A stretch of 64,000 bases of DNA from Luscinia megarhynchos (taxonomy: Eukaryota; Chordata; Aves; Passeriformes; Turdidae), in NCBI GenBank assembly GCA_034336665.1, contig CM067565.1, positions 84,756,858 through 84,820,857 on the forward strand. Direction: 5' to 3'. How positions within the stretch are numbered: the stretch's first letter is position 1; every line of letters starts with the position of its first letter. A program made the position numbers and the translations under genes. The notes under the pieces were generated by a model. That model did no database searches and was not told the origin of the DNA. It worked only from the letters and a program-made list of their open reading frames with translations. Positions 28,801 through 40,330 of the stretch are shown here, piece after piece.

Positions 28801-31800
28801 ACAAGCTTCCTGTCTTGCTGTCAGAATTGTGAAAACTAACACTTTGAAGCACATACCAGGCATAGAACAAAGTCTCCGATGTGGATTAACATTTAAAAGA
28901 TGCATCTTTTGCCAAGCAAAAGTGAAAAAAAGTTCTGCCAACAAAATGTCTTATTTTAATTTTAATATCCTATTGTATCATACATCCTTTTGGCTGGAAC
29001 TCCATTTTTCTAATGGCCAAGCAAGGAAACTAATTTTATTATTTAGGCTCCGTTTAAAGGAACCCATCTCCCACAGATCTCAGTTCCTAGAGAGACGAAT
29101 CTCAACCTTCTGTAGTCATCAGAGGATTCCAACAAAGGAATTCATGCCCTGCCCGACACTTTAAAAAAACAAACCAAACAAAACAATACATAAAAACCCA
29201 CACCACCAAAAAAACACACCCAAAACCAAAAAATGCGACACAAATTCTTCTCTTCTACTGTGTCCCACTAAGTTCTACTTAGACACAGCAGCAGCTGAAA
29301 TTACTGTAAAAAGTAACCTCACCAAGGAGCGCCAAGGAAAACAGCAATTAAGTAACAGAGAGAACAGCAAGCAAATGTATGATCACAAAAGCAGCACAGA
29401 GGTTAACAGTTGCATGCTGGCAAAGTGTTCATCATCCTCATGAAGCCCATTATCACTGAAAAGCCTTATCTGTGTATGAAAAAAGTGAAATCAAAGTTTT
29501 ATGTTACTTTCCCTTTTACTATCACCCAAACCTATTCTCTTCTCATCTCAGCTTTGTGCCCAGTATAATGCTGGCTCTTTATGATCAAAAAGCTTTCCTA
29601 AAGACAATAAAGAATGGTGGTGTTGTCTTTGTGAAGGTTCTAGACAACCTTCTCAACACTTCAATGGACTCAAGTGCCTCAGTCAGCATCATCACTTCCA
29701 AGGTGGGCAGGTTCCAGACAGAACGGAATTGGGACCCTTAGGAAGTCAGAACATATAAAAGTAACAACCCTCCTGGTTTACACAGGATTATTAAAGTACA
29801 GAAGATTTAGAGTTTCAAGTAAAAGCCTATGGCACACATGCCATAATGTCAACAGTGCCTAAGTGACATGATACTTGACACTGAAATTAATGCAGAGAGA
29901 CAGGAAGGGAATTCAGGCTGAGGATCTTCTCCCCTGCACCTTACAACCTGCTGCCCATTTCTGTTAAATGGGTACATCATAGCACACTGCCCTCAGTCAG
30001 ACAATAATGGCAGTGCAGGCAGGATGAAAACTCAGCTTCTAGAGAGGGTGGGGTCAGCTGTGCTGGAAGGAGGACAGGAAGATCTGAGTTCCCTCTTTTT
30101 CTACCACAAGCAGATTTAAGTACTTTCCTGTAATCACGTGGCTCCTAAACAACAATACAGAAGTGGATCATCTTTATCTTGGCATGGGCAATTACAACAT
30201 GCTTTTATTTTTCTCCATTAGTGCCTAGAGAGAATATAAAGCAAACTACTTACTTGAGCATGGAAAAAATTTCCTCAACCTTCCCTTAACCCATTTTCTA
30301 CACTCATCTCACTGGACAAGACAAGGCATGCTCTTACATTTTAAGATATACACACAAACCATCTCTTTTTAGATATTACAGCAAATTTTTCTTAAGAAAC
30401 TTCAAAAACTCTTAAAACTATCCTGTAAGAAAAATCTCAAGCCCAAGAGTATGTATAACTACTGGGAGGGGTTTTTTGGCATACAAGAAGTGGAACAGTA
30501 TTCCAAACACTGTCTGCAAAAAGAAGACATCCTGAGAAGTGCTATGCCCTCAGAAATGAGAGACAGACTCGGAAAGTGCAAGTACAGTTCATTAAAAAAA
30601 TAAATATAAAACATGACCTGAATTTAAAATGCATCTGACAAACAGAAGTCAGAAGTGTAAACTCACTTTGAAAATAAGCTTATGAAATAAATTATGACCC
30701 TACAAACTATATGATGTTTCTAAACTCAATTGAGCTGCACTTGAAATTGTTCAAACTACTGGTACTCAAAATCACTCCACACAGTCTGTGTTTTAATATT
30801 ATGGCATAACTTAAAAATAAGTGGACAAAAATCTCATTCCAGAGAACCTAACAGAAAACTCTAATTAAAAGTAAAGATGATAACACACAATAACCCATCA
30901 ATGTTATTTAAGTGGAATACATCCTTGCACCATGGGATTGGTAGCATTTAGTAAAGAACTAAACTAGAAAAGTTAGTACCTTAGGATCTGAAATAAGAGT
31001 TTGATGAAGCACTGGAATAGTCTTTAAAATAGAGGTGCTCTCTTGCAACGAGGACAAAAATAAAAAAGAACAAAAAAACCAAAACCAAAAAACTTATCTT
31101 TCTCCCCTTCAACTCTATTATTTAGTTAAATGAAACAACAATGAACTAAATAAAACCAAACAGGAAAGCTTATTTTTCCCACTTTAATTTATGAATTTTA
31201 AAAAATGTGCATATAACAAGAAATTTATCGCTTATCAGAAACATGAGTTAAATTCATTTATTAAACTGAAAATTCTTAATCAAATTCTTTAGAGAGGAGG
31301 GAAAAATAGCTTCATTGCAAAGCTATGTTCTGATAAATCTATCTTTAACTCTACATTTTATTCTAATTTTCAAACAAAAGCAACTGAATACAAATCTCAC
31401 CTAGGAAATTATTCATCATGCAGAACCCTGTATAAGAAAAATGAATCACACACAAGCAAATGTCAAAATTAGAATCCAATTAAGTATGTGAACAACAGTG
31501 TGATACATCCTGTGATTAGTCAAAATGAGCAGCTTTAAAACCAAGCTTGTATTTATTGCATGCAAACCTACTGTTTTTATCAGTATTGCAGGCCAACAAA
31601 ATCAGAAACTAATTGAGCAGAACAATCACTAAGAAGTTTAAAACAGTCTATTCAAATGTTGAGGCTTCACTTGGTCAATTTAAAACCATTATTATAACCA
31701 ACCAGATAGTTTTCAAACAAGCTGAGTAAAAGGTCAGGTTTTCTGTTTATCTCTGCCATTCTCCTTTCAGAACACCACCAGAATCTCCAAACAACCACTT

Positions 31801-34800
31801 CCAGTATTAGAAACCCAAGACAATCATTTCACATGGGCAGAAAGCACAACAATGTAATTCCAAGCATACAGAGCCCATCACCACTGAATTTTTAGAAGAT
31901 ATAACCACAAGAGAAACAGGAACACATGTAAGCTCAGCAATTTGTTCTAAGACCAAACAAACACAAAATAATCCAAAACAAGATGAATCCAGGACACTGG
32001 AAGCAGGTTCCAGGCTTTTGATTATTATTAAACTCAGGAAAAAACTCCACATGTAGTTTCAAGGTTTTGCTTTTAGAAATATTCGAAGCTCTTAGGAGAG
32101 CTCTAAAGATCAGTGGCTAAATGTTCGTCTCGAGATTTTATCTTTGGGTTTTTCAAAAGTGTAACACCACAGATCTTAAACACCTTTAGATTACTAAAAT
32201 GGGTCCAAGAACAAAATATAGGTGGCTCTGAACCACTGCACTAAAACAGTTTCATTTTCTCAAAGATACGACTTGTGGTTGGACTTGTTAAATAAAATGC
32301 AGCATAACTACGATCAAGGCTTCTTACACATTATCACCTTGTTCTCTTCCACATCTTCCCGAAGAGCTAAAAAGACCAAGCTCACAGTGCAGCCCTGTGA
32401 TAAAATGGATGTTTTTTTCAAAAAACCCCAAAAACTAAAGAACAGAACCACTTAGAAAGGGATAAATCTCAACTTAGTCCATAGCCTTCTCTCTCAGCTA
32501 CCAGAGAAGAGGCTGTATTGTACACCACCGTTCCCACCAGCTGCCATTCGAAGAGGTGATGAATCACCCCAGAACAGCCAACTTCTGACTCCACAGAGTC
32601 TTAGACTGAAGCTGCACAAATTTAACCCACCCTGAGTTGCCGAATGACCAATAATAACAGAAAAATAACTATACTACAAAAATTACAGGATGGACTGGGA
32701 GAAAAGGAGAAAAATATGCAGTGGGACTTTTAAAGCTTTAACTCCCTAGAAATCCATTTAGAAACTAGACACCATGTGCAATCCTATGGCATTGCTGCAC
32801 TAATACAGATAGCTATTTATCTCCAAGCTACCCCACTCCAGGCAGAGGAAGCCCAGTGCCTGGCCTGACAGACACAGGGAGCCCCTTAGCACAGGACTGA
32901 GTCACCTTGCAGCAGCTCTCACACATCCCTGACCACAAGCTAAAGTTCCTCCCAGTCATTACAAAGACAGCACCCACTCTACACACGAGCCCTGCCTGAC
33001 TCTCCACCACCCAGGCTGGCCACAGCCTGCCTCAGTGAAAGCAGATCTCGTCCTGCTCTCAGCAGCACAGCAAACATTGCCACATCAGAGAAGCCTCTTT
33101 CTTGCAGCTTAGGTATGCTGGAGCTGGCTAGAGCTACTCAGTGCTTTGTAAGGGTTAGGTAGTGACCTAACCTACTACCAGGAAGATTTACTCCTTTCAA
33201 AGAGTGGACTCTGACAGCTACACATTTTGTTCTAAAGTTTTTTTTGCTTGCTGTTTCAAACGGACACCACCAGGTAACAAAGTCACAGTGTGTCCCAAAT
33301 GAATCAGAAGCAAAGTTGGCTTACTCAATACTGTTTTATGCAACACAGAACTGCTTGCATCAGATTTCCAGCAGCAATGTGAACTGAGCAGAGGTAAAAT
33401 TTTAAGGAGGGATTGACTTCATGGAGGACGAGGAGGAAGGAGACAAGTACAAATCAACCACCCATTAACTAAACAAAGAGATTAAAATAAATCATAATGA
33501 AAAATCAAATTATTGTCAGAGCTCCACACAGAGTGCTCACAAAACTTTTCTCCTCACAATGCAGGGATTTAGAAAAAGAACAGAAGCAGCAGTCAGATGA
33601 CACTGGAGAATCTTGCTCTCTCTGACATTTCTCCTGTGACTTGTTAATTGCACAAGCCCTCACACTGATAAAGGACTTCAATGTTCACTTCTTAATACTC
33701 ACCTACCTTGTGTGGAAGTTTACTGAGATGGCAAGCAAGAAATTTTTTCCCTGCTCAACTTCAATCCAAACACAAGGGTAAAAACTATACTGCCTCTTAC
33801 TATGATATGAACCCACTACATGCTCATTACTCACTCCAGAGAAAGACTCAAGATTTAGCTTAACATCCAGCCTTCAGTGTGGCAGAGGTTAAAAGGTGCT
33901 CTAAGGAAGGAAACTTGCTTTTACTGGATTTCTACAACCGGCCTTATCTGTGCAACTCCTCCCACTGTATCCCACATCTTTCTTGTTACATTTTTGTTCA
34001 TTTCCAACATTAAAAGGATAGGTGTCAACATTTTAAAAATTAGCCTTTTATTTGACTGCACTTTCTTCCATGACCTTTTCACCCTAATTCTGAGTGCTTG
34101 AGAACCTATGCTGCCATTCTGCACACAGGCAGTATTCAGCAGTATTACCTACACAGGACTGAGTTAGTTCCAAGTTCACACTATGAGATGATAGAAAGTT
34201 CTGCTGTTTTAACTAATGATGGATGAACACGGATAATCTGTAAAACTAATGGCTTTCCCACATTTCTGAAAATTAGGCGGGGAACCTAAATTCTGCCTTG
34301 AAATAGACAGGACTGTGACTTATGGAAATTTGCCTAAATAGCCCCTGCAAAAATTTTACTACCAGCAACATTCAAGAGCATCTTTAAAGAAGGTTTCAGA
34401 TTGCATAAACAACTAATAGCTCGACCTAAGGCAGTAATACAATATGGATCAACCTAATTTCTGGAGAGATACCAAATTAAAAAGGGGAATAAGAAAAATC
34501 TATGGTATAAATATCAAAGAATTTTGAATAATTCAACTCCATATTGTTACTTGCCTTGCAGAAGCAGTCTGGACACACACGTTTTAAAATAAAAATTTAA
34601 ATTACACTGCTATTGCCATAGTTACCTGCACAAAGTGCTAACATGAGTGGGAGGCTGAGGGAACAGTGATCCCAGCCGTGCATACCCTCTCCAAACTCAG
34701 CTGGACAAGCTCCACTCTGCTGGACTTTTTTCTGCCAGCAACTTCGGTAGAATACTGAGTGACTTACTACATTCTTGATATCTTAGCTAATATGAAAATA

Positions 34801-37800
34801 ATCATCATGGAGGATAAAGACTGTGAAACTGTAACACCACAGAAGTTTAGCTGCAACAGCAGAGACTCCATGGTTTACAGGGGCAACACAGTATTTACAT
34901 TCCATGCTAAACCACAGAGGCAAAGAAAGCAAAAAAACTGCCTGATGCTCTCAGGCAAACACGTCCAACATCTTCATGTGTAAGTTAGGTAGTCAACACA
35001 GTACAAGGGGTCTTATAGCAACAGGGTTATTCCATCAGCTTCCACACACACATTATTGTTACACTCACACCTCACCAAGGGTCATATGTGCTTCCCAACA
35101 AGGACAGTGCATCTCCTTCAGACTCTAGAGTGCACCAGGAGTTGCTCTCAAATAACGAGAATACACCGGCAGCTACTTGCTCCTCTGTGCCATGCAAGTG
35201 TCAGTGTGAGGTACAAGCAAATTAGTCCTGCTCCACAAAAGCTCATTAATGAAGCAGATTTGATCAGTACCACAGGAAATGAAAATCAAAGCAAGCAAAG
35301 CAGCACAAACAAGATTTCAAAAAAAGCAGAAATTACTCAAATTATTATCAGTAATACTAGTAGCCCAGTCAAACAGTATTTTGGGTTGATTTGGTTTCAC
35401 TCTTTTACATACCGTTGAAGGTATCTGATCATCAGAGTTCTCATTCACCTAATTAGCTGGTGGACATGCTGAAAAGAGTAGAAAGCAGTAGATAGGTAGC
35501 AGTACTTGAGCAACATTTATAAAGGAACCGAAAGCAAATGAAGGAGAAGATTACTGATCTTTTTCTCCCCCCAAGTCAAAAACTGACAAGGGTCTTCCTT
35601 TCCCCCACTCAAAAGGAAATGCAATTTCACTACGCACAGAGGTAGCTTTAGTTAGAATCTCTCCAACAGTGCAATGTCTGTAGAGTTACAAGGGGGAGGA
35701 GAGATTCCTGTTTGTACATAAAGTCTGATATTGTGTGACATGCATTGCAAAAATATACTACCTGCTTTGAAAGCACATATTCTGTTAATCCAAAGTTTAA
35801 AACTTGGAGACATCATCTTTGTTTAATTACCAGAAATCACTAAAATGTACAAGTAGATCAACTCTTTCTAAGAGAAAGCATAGGCCTCAATTCAGCCAAG
35901 GGCTTGATTTAGATTTTCCCAAAATGGACACACAAGCTCAAACATGTTGCTGACTTACAGCCAAGAGTTATCACAAGATTTCCAATTTCAAGCTTTTCTT
36001 TACAAGCCAGCCAAGTTTAAAAACCATGGACTAAGACTCCACAATGCCTTTAAGTTTGAAACTACACAGACCATATCATGTAGGATTTTCTACAGCATAC
36101 ATCTTTGCCCTAATCCTGCTTCAATCAAATCACTTGGAGAAATAGCTTCAACCTAAAACCAGCATATTCCAAGTACACACACACGGTTCTTTACCTTTAA
36201 TAACAAAGGCTTCAGTTAACATACGCAGCACATACAGAGGCTCATCTTTGGTTGAAAGGTCATCAATTCCTGCTTTTGCATACATGCTGATGGCGTCTCT
36301 GTAGCATCCCTCCACATAATGAAGCTTTCCTAGGATCAGCATAGCTTCTGTCATATACTTTGGCTGAAATGGAGCAGGAAGAGAAAAAGTGTTTACAGGG
36401 TGAAATACCAGACAGGAAAAATGAATGACTCCACAGCAAATTAAGGATGTTCAGAATGCTTTCCTCTCACAACTGCAAGGGATAAACTCATGAGAGCTGT
36501 AGGCAATGAAGGTCAGGCAACCACTTTGGAGCTCAGTTTTGAAATACAGTTTGTAACCCAACTCTTTAGTCTCAGCTGACCTATCGATTTACTAGCCACA
36601 AAGAGCACATAAAAGGCTGGCATTGTCAGAATAACCTCCCTACACACACTAAGAAAAACCTCTGCTTTTAAACTGGACAGTAAACATCACTTTTTAGATA
36701 AGTATTCCCTTCTCCCCTCTGTATTTAATTAAATAGTGAGAAAACTCCCAAATTTTCTATAGTTGTCAAAGAATTTTCATGCAACAGTGAAAAAAGAGAA
36801 GGCACACCTGCTATTTCTAAGATTCATTTCATTTAAGGATTGAAAACATATGTAACAAAACCTCAGTAAAACACATCTGTTCAGACCCTCTGGAAAGCAT
36901 GAAAAGGTTCCTAAGCCTTCATACCCATTTTTTTAACACATGCAATCAACACAGGGTCAATATTGCATCAGTAGCTAAGTCACCACTAGCAAAGAAAAAG
37001 TAATGGCAATTCATCCAGCCAAACTAAACACAAGGAACTGGAAGAATTCAGTAGTTCTGACTGTTAATGGGGCTAAACCTTAAATAGAGGGTTGGACAGA
37101 CTCCCTTTCCCTACTCTCTCCATTTTATGCTCTAAATAGGCTGACTTTGCTCATTGGAAATTAACATGGTGAAAGTGTAATATACATCTCCAACCTATCT
37201 AAACTAGCCTGTCAATTTCAGGACCAAAACTAATACAAGTCTAGAACAGGCCCTTGTAATTCATTTACATCTAAACACAGTTATGCAACTGTGTGTCAAA
37301 GGACACCAATGCAGCAGCAGCCATCAAAGCAGAGTATTAAAACTCTCCTGAAGCTCTGCAACTGAGTCAACAAGCAGCTACCAGCCACACACCTAGATCA
37401 CAAAACAAAGTAAAAGCATTACTTCTCCAATAAACACTGAAGGCAGTGCAAGGCTGTAGTCCTCCTAACACAACCCTAAGCTCCTGACAGCAGCCTGTGG
37501 CACATTTTTCTCCAATCAGGGCTAACCCATTGTGCACAATTCCCTCAGATCTGGAGCAGCAGGAGATCACTCCACTGTGCTGGCCTGACAGCACCCTTAT
37601 GTGCCACAGCCCATCCCCCCGGGAGAAATTCTAAGTACTTATCCTGCTTCTTTCCCATAAAAAAAAAAAAAAGAAATGGGATATGTCCTCGTAGCACATA
37701 ATTTTTTTGCATATGAAAAAGCAAGTGTCACAACATAAAATCCTGCCTAGGGGAATTATCAGTCTCTTAGTATCACCTCCAATACAGCAGTGTACATCTA

Positions 37801-39880
37801 TGGACACAGGCAACACCCACATGCTGTATCAGACTAATAATCATACAAAAGAAGTATCCAGTTGGCAGGAATTAACACAGTAGAGCCCACTTACTCTTAG
37901 TTTCCCTCTGCTTAAGATACTGGTCAGATATTCTTTAGCTTCACCCAGTTTGGGCTCACTCTTCTCTGACAGTGGAATGGAGTCCTTCAGTTTGGCAAAG
38001 TTTTCCTTCAAACATTCCTCCAGCAGAGCCTCTGCAAGCAGCAAACTCCCATGGTCCTCTGAAAGCACACACCAACAAGAAACATTACTTAGTGCCATAC
38101 TGATAATAAACAGAATTACAAAAATAAAACAATACACCTTTGAGACAGACAAACTCAAATGAGAGGATAAGGGAGAACTCATAGCGTTCAGCTACATATC
38201 AAATTATAACCATAGCTCTTCCTGCTCATTTGCAGGTCTGCAGCTAAACAAAGTACAGGTACATAAAATAGGGAAGTGTAAGAAGTACATAAAATAGGAA
38301 GTGTAAGTGTTCAAGTACATCCCCCCAAAACTTGCTTGCAATTATTTCTGCACACTAAAGTGCTTTCAGGTAGTCATTAATCTCTTAATCAAACTTAAGG
38401 AATTAGGTAAGATCATGGGCAATTAAGAAATAAATATACACAACCTCACAAAGCAAATACTACTGTGAAAAAAATCCCATCCAAGCACGCAATAATTTCT
38501 AGAAGCACAAAACCTGCTGAAAGAAGTTCTGTAGCAATAACAAAGCATTATTCTTTCGTAACTAGCAAGTTATGATGACATAGCAGCAAATTAACAAGTC
38601 ATGTTTTTAAAGCAATCATACTGTTGTTATACCTCTTAATTACAAGGGAAGAAACTACTATGAACTCTTCAACTACTAATGCCCCCAAAGTGCATGGTGA
38701 TCTCTGCACCTGGGAAAACGCAGCTGAAACCTGACTAAAGTCCAAAGGGTGGCCGTGTGATTCTCAGCACAGGGTTCAATCTGCATCATGTAAACACTTG
38801 GAAAGCATTAAAAATAAACGTGTAATAAACTAGCAACATCTTCCCCATCATGGTTCCCACTGTGAAGTTTAAGGCACCCCAGAAAGCTTCAACACTAGGG
38901 CCAAATTGTGGACACACTCCCCTAAAGAAGTGTTATTCTCCACAGTGACTTCAGTGGCAGAACCTTCGTACCATTGCCGCAGGTAGGATCAGGTCCTGTG
39001 CACAACTTACTTGCTGACCTCAGACTGAGTTATGCTGCCTCACTCGTTACAAAAGATTAAAGAAAAAAAAAAAAAAAGGCACCAATTCAGTGGGTTGCAA
39101 CAGGAAAAATAAAATGCTAACATACTTGCTATTTATGAAACCTGTTTTACACGTGAAAGCCTTCAAGGAAAGCAGTTCCCCTGGGAAATGGAGAGAGGTA
39201 ACACTAGGGCACCCCCCCAAGAAGAGCGCTGGGGCAAGAGGGAACCAGCCTGACACGTACGGAGAAGCTAAGAGACCCCTCCAGCGGGGCGGCCCGGCCG
39301 CAGCCCACACGGGCTGGCTGCACCCAGGGCGGGGGGAGCCGGAGCCGCCGCCGCCACCTGCGCCGGCCGCGGCGGGGGCGGCATCCCGAGCGCTCGGCAG
39401 CGCCGACACCCAGAGGAAGCGCGGCGCGACCGTCCCAAGCGCCGCTTCCCGAGCTGCCGCCGCCTCCCGCGGGCATCCCTCCTCCGCGGCCGGGGCGCAG
39501 GCACGGCACGGCACGGCAGACGACGCCCCGCAAGCCGGCGCTGCCCAGCCGGGCGGCCGCAGCTCCCGCCCACGCCAGCCCACCGGCGCGGGGCTGCCGA
39601 CACCGGGCAGCGGCAGGCAGCGAGCGGCAGGCAGCGAGCAGCCGGCCCCGCCGCCGCCCCACGCCCGGGCGGGTCGGTGCCGGCGGCCGCCCCGCCCGCC
39701 CCCCGGCCCCCGCCGCCGCTTACCGGCGTCCTGCGCGCCCCTCGCCTTCGCCTTGCGCGGGGGCCGCGCCGGCGGCAGCTGCTGTGCGAGGTGGCGGAGC
39801 CGCTCCCAGTGCCCCTCCGCCCGGCACCGCTCGATCTCCGCCTCCAGCTTCACGTGCGAGTGCGAGCCCTTGGCCGCCAT
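7806..39880 (-). CDS. TTC7A: TTC7A, partial (coding exons 1-8 of a longer gene), joined CDS span
   Basis: Tetratricopeptide repeat protein 7A. In the known family, TTC7 with EFR3 and FAM126/hyccin holds PI4KA at the plasma membrane to make PI4P; human TTC7A defects cause intestinal atresia and immunodeficiency. Eight exons (39880-39724, 38058-37895, 36363-36195, 20183-20053, 18077-17956, 11609-11531, 8459-8299, 7869-7806) splice at GT/AG sites in one frame to give 349 residues, about the N-terminal two fifths of the usual ~858. Recognised landmarks are the MAAKG start, a helical-repeat block around residues 111-145, and the [13 protein letters not shown] block at the last exon. Several segments ([24 protein letters not shown]) fit TTC7A rather than TTC7B. 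The stop and C-terminal TPRs lie beyond the left edge. The gene is divergent from MCFD2. Confidence 0.95.
8299..8459 (-). CDS. TTC7A: TTC7A exon 7
   Basis: Encodes residues 275-327 plus two bases of codon 328. The acceptor is GATCTCTAG|ACT and the donor GAGAA|GTAAGT. The protein has [31 protein letters not shown] and then a more divergent stretch ([22 protein letters not shown]). The YWSPLS motif is the family signature before the next helix. Only 429 bp of intron 7 separates it from exon 8. Confidence 0.94.
8460..11530 (-). other. TTC7A: TTC7A intron 6
   Basis: About 3.1 kb between exons 6 and 7. It is AT-rich, with purine-rich runs around 11380-11420. I recognise no exon, RNA gene or transposon in it. 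Confidence 0.75.
11531..11609 (-). CDS. TTC7A: TTC7A exon 6
   Basis: Encodes residues 248-274 (27 codons including the split Gly248). The acceptor is CCCCATAG|AAA after a long T/C tract; the donor is ATG|GTAAGG. The protein [20 protein letters not shown] is almost identical to the mammalian TTC7A segment. This 79-bp exon is one of the best conserved parts of the partial gene. Confidence 0.95.
11610..17955 (-). other. TTC7A: TTC7A intron 5
   Basis: About 6.3 kb. It holds a 13-bp perfect tandem duplication at 15754-15779, T-rich tracts near 17010-17025, and a 176-codon minus-strand open frame at 15483-16013 without recognisable protein features. I see no transposon that I can name. Confidence 0.75.
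15754..15779 (+). repeat. Perfect 13-bp tandem duplication
   Basis: CTTGAGCAGTCAG occurs twice in direct succession, probably a replication-slippage duplication in TTC7A intron 5. Confidence 0.9.
17956..18077 (-). CDS. TTC7A: TTC7A exon 5
   Basis: Encodes residues 208-247 plus two bases of codon 248. It was found by reading the minus strand between exons 4 and 6; it has no ATG and so is missed by start-to-stop ORF calls. The acceptor CCCTTACAG|ACC follows a T-rich tract; the donor is AAAGG|GTAGGT. The translation contains [15 protein letters not shown], then the conserved [13 protein letters not shown] helix and QLKKG. The first half ([14 protein letters not shown]) is the more variable part of the family. 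Confidence 0.93.
18688..18960 (+). mobile_element. CR1 LINE 3' fragment in TTC7A intron 4
   Basis: Plus-oriented terminal part of CR1. It reads as [20 protein letters not shown] and [13 protein letters not shown], then a 3' UTR ending in TTTTCCAACCTTACTGATTC at 18932-18951. The insertion is truncated just before the C-terminal DIRKKFF-like motif and is antisense to TTC7A. Confidence 0.88.
19462..19612 (-). mobile_element. Short CR1 3' end in TTC7A intron 4
   Basis: The plus strand begins with TCACAGAATGGTTTAGTGTG, complement of the CR1 3' terminus, followed by decayed GGAAGAGACC / CCAACTCCCC-type 3' UTR, CAGGGACACCTTCTGCTACA and a GGAGGGATGGAGGATCTA-like segment. Only the 3' UTR is present. 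Confidence 0.75.
20053..20183 (-). CDS. TTC7A: TTC7A exon 4
   Basis: Encodes residues 164-207. The acceptor is TTTGCAG|GTT and the donor GAGAAG|GTAAGA. Segments SLER, NSIASR, EREEE and [16 protein letters not shown] match the TTC7A family and form amphipathic helices. The phase-1 entry from exon 3 rebuilds Gly164, and the exon ends on a codon boundary. Confidence 0.95.
23793..23915 (-). mobile_element. Old CR1 3' UTR remnant in TTC7A intron 3
   Basis: The plus strand reads ATGCTGGAAGGAATCCTTGA, then AAGGGCCAGCTCAG, CCAGCCTGGTCTCAAAAGCC and ACAGATGGAGACTGCAC, which follow the order of the complemented CR1 3' UTR. It is degraded and short, so the subfamily cannot be named. Confidence 0.6.
27362..27845 (+). 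mobile_element. CR1 LINE fragment in TTC7A intron 3
   Basis: Plus-oriented CR1 ORF2 tail and 3' UTR. The frame reads [17 protein letters not shown] then [42 protein letters not shown] and [12 protein letters not shown]. The 3' end has CTTTTCCAATCTAAGTGATT. A segment after LEKRSL is missing and one frame break follows. It lies antisense to TTC7A. Confidence 0.9.
29163..29233 (+). repeat. A/C-rich low-complexity tract
   Basis: Irregular AAACAAACC and CACCACCAAAA units inside TTC7A intron 3. There is no coding potential. Confidence 0.8.
36195..36363 (-). CDS. TTC7A: TTC7A exon 3 (first TPR-like unit)
   Basis: Encodes residues 108-163 plus one base of codon 164. The acceptor TTTCAG|CCA and donor AAAG|GTAAAG are good. 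It holds a clear TPR-like helix pair: [23 protein letters not shown] around residues 117-139, where [15 protein letters not shown] has the small/large hydrophobic spacing of a TPR. It ends in the conserved LTEAFVIKG segment. It is followed on the minus strand by the 16-kb intron 3. Confidence 0.96.
36364..37894 (-). other. TTC7A: TTC7A intron 2
   Basis: About 1.5 kb between exons 2 and 3, with a 14-base A run at 37659-37672. Nothing else is recognised. Confidence 0.75.
37895..38058 (-). CDS. TTC7A: TTC7A exon 2
   Basis: Encodes residues 53-107. The acceptor is TTTCAG|AGG and the donor AGA|GTAAGT. The conserved helical block [15 protein letters not shown] (about residues 58-72) is followed by [15 protein letters not shown] and a second helix ending ILSRGKLR. 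The exon starts one base into a codon and ends on a codon boundary, consistent with exons 1 and 3. It is the first strongly conserved part of the protein after the variable linker. Confidence 0.95.
38059..39723 (-). other. TTC7A: TTC7A intron 1
   Basis: About 1.7 kb. Its 5' part is inside the CpG island; the rest is AT-rich. It contains an imperfect tandem duplication of about 25 bp at 38259-38307 and a 15-base A run at 39063-39077. Confidence 0.75.
38259..38307 (+). repeat. Two-copy tandem repeat, about 25 bp
   Basis: GTACATAAAATAGGGAAGTG is followed directly by a copy lacking one G and sharing the GTGTAAG end. It is a recent local duplication in TTC7A intron 1. Confidence 0.85.
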
Positions 39881-40330
39881 CTTAGCGCCGGGACGGGCCC
39901 GCCCCGCCCCGGCCTGCGGGGAGTCCCCGGCGGCGCCGCTCGAGCTCCGCCGCTGGGCCCGCGGATCCGCCAGGTGCGGGGGGGCGGCGGCGGCCGGGAC
40001 GCCCTGCCCGAGGGCTGCGGCCGGGGACGGCGCCTCCGTCATGGCCGCCACTCCCTGACGCCTCTCGCCTGACGCCCGGGCACGGAGCCGCGTCCCGCAC
40101 CGGCGGCCGCTGTCCCGGCTCCGCGGGTGTGGCCCCTCGCTCCCTTCCTGGCCGGGAGTGCCGCTCCCCCGCCGCCGCCCTCGGAAGTCACCCGGAGCCC
40201 GGAGCTCTGTGCCCGTTGGTCCCCACGAGACACCGGGCGGTGCGTGAGGAACAAGCCAAACCCCCCCAGCTCCCCGGGGCCGAGAGGTTTGCTCGAGGGC
40301 TGTGACCTGGAGAGGCCGAAGCAGTGGCCG
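39230..40330 (-). promoter_or_regulatory. TTC7A: CpG-island promoter of TTC7A
   Basis: Dense CpG and GC content surrounds the TTC7A start codon and covers exon 1, the 5' UTR and the first part of intron 1. It includes short tandem units such as ACGGC repeats near 39504-39519 and a repeated GCGGCAGGCAGCGA-like unit at 39605-39640. Base composition drops sharply below 39230 and above about 40350. The transcription start is not visible. The high GC makes long spurious frames in all directions. Confidence 0.7.
39724..39880 (-). CDS. TTC7A: TTC7A exon 1 (coding part)
   Basis: Encodes residues 1-52 plus the first base of codon 53. The ATG (plus-strand cat at 39878-39880) has A at -3 and G at +4, a strong Kozak context, and begins MAAKG like the mammalian protein. 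The conserved helix with [12 protein letters not shown] follows at about residues 17-28. After it comes a basic, proline-rich stretch ([14 protein letters not shown]) that does not resemble the Gly/Ser-rich linker I know from mammals. The donor reads G|GTAAGC. The exon lies in a CpG island and the frame stays open both upstream and into intron 1, so an N-terminal extension is possible (see findings). Confidence 0.9.

Larger units (their letters stand above)
20184..36194 (-). other. TTC7A: TTC7A intron 3 (16 kb)
   Basis: The largest fully contained intron. It has CR1 fragments at 23793-23915 and 27362-27845, A/C-rich simple sequence at 29163-29233 and 31055-31092, and a duplicated 15-mer GTCATTCCCCTTAAG at 22104 and 22152. 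I find no additional exon. Such a large early intron commonly holds enhancers, but none can be shown from the sequence alone. Confidence 0.75.

Noticed and set aside
39090..40058. 322-codon plus-strand open frame
   Set aside because: It is antisense to TTC7A exon 1 in a CpG island, with Ala/Pro/Arg-rich low-complexity translation and no domain.
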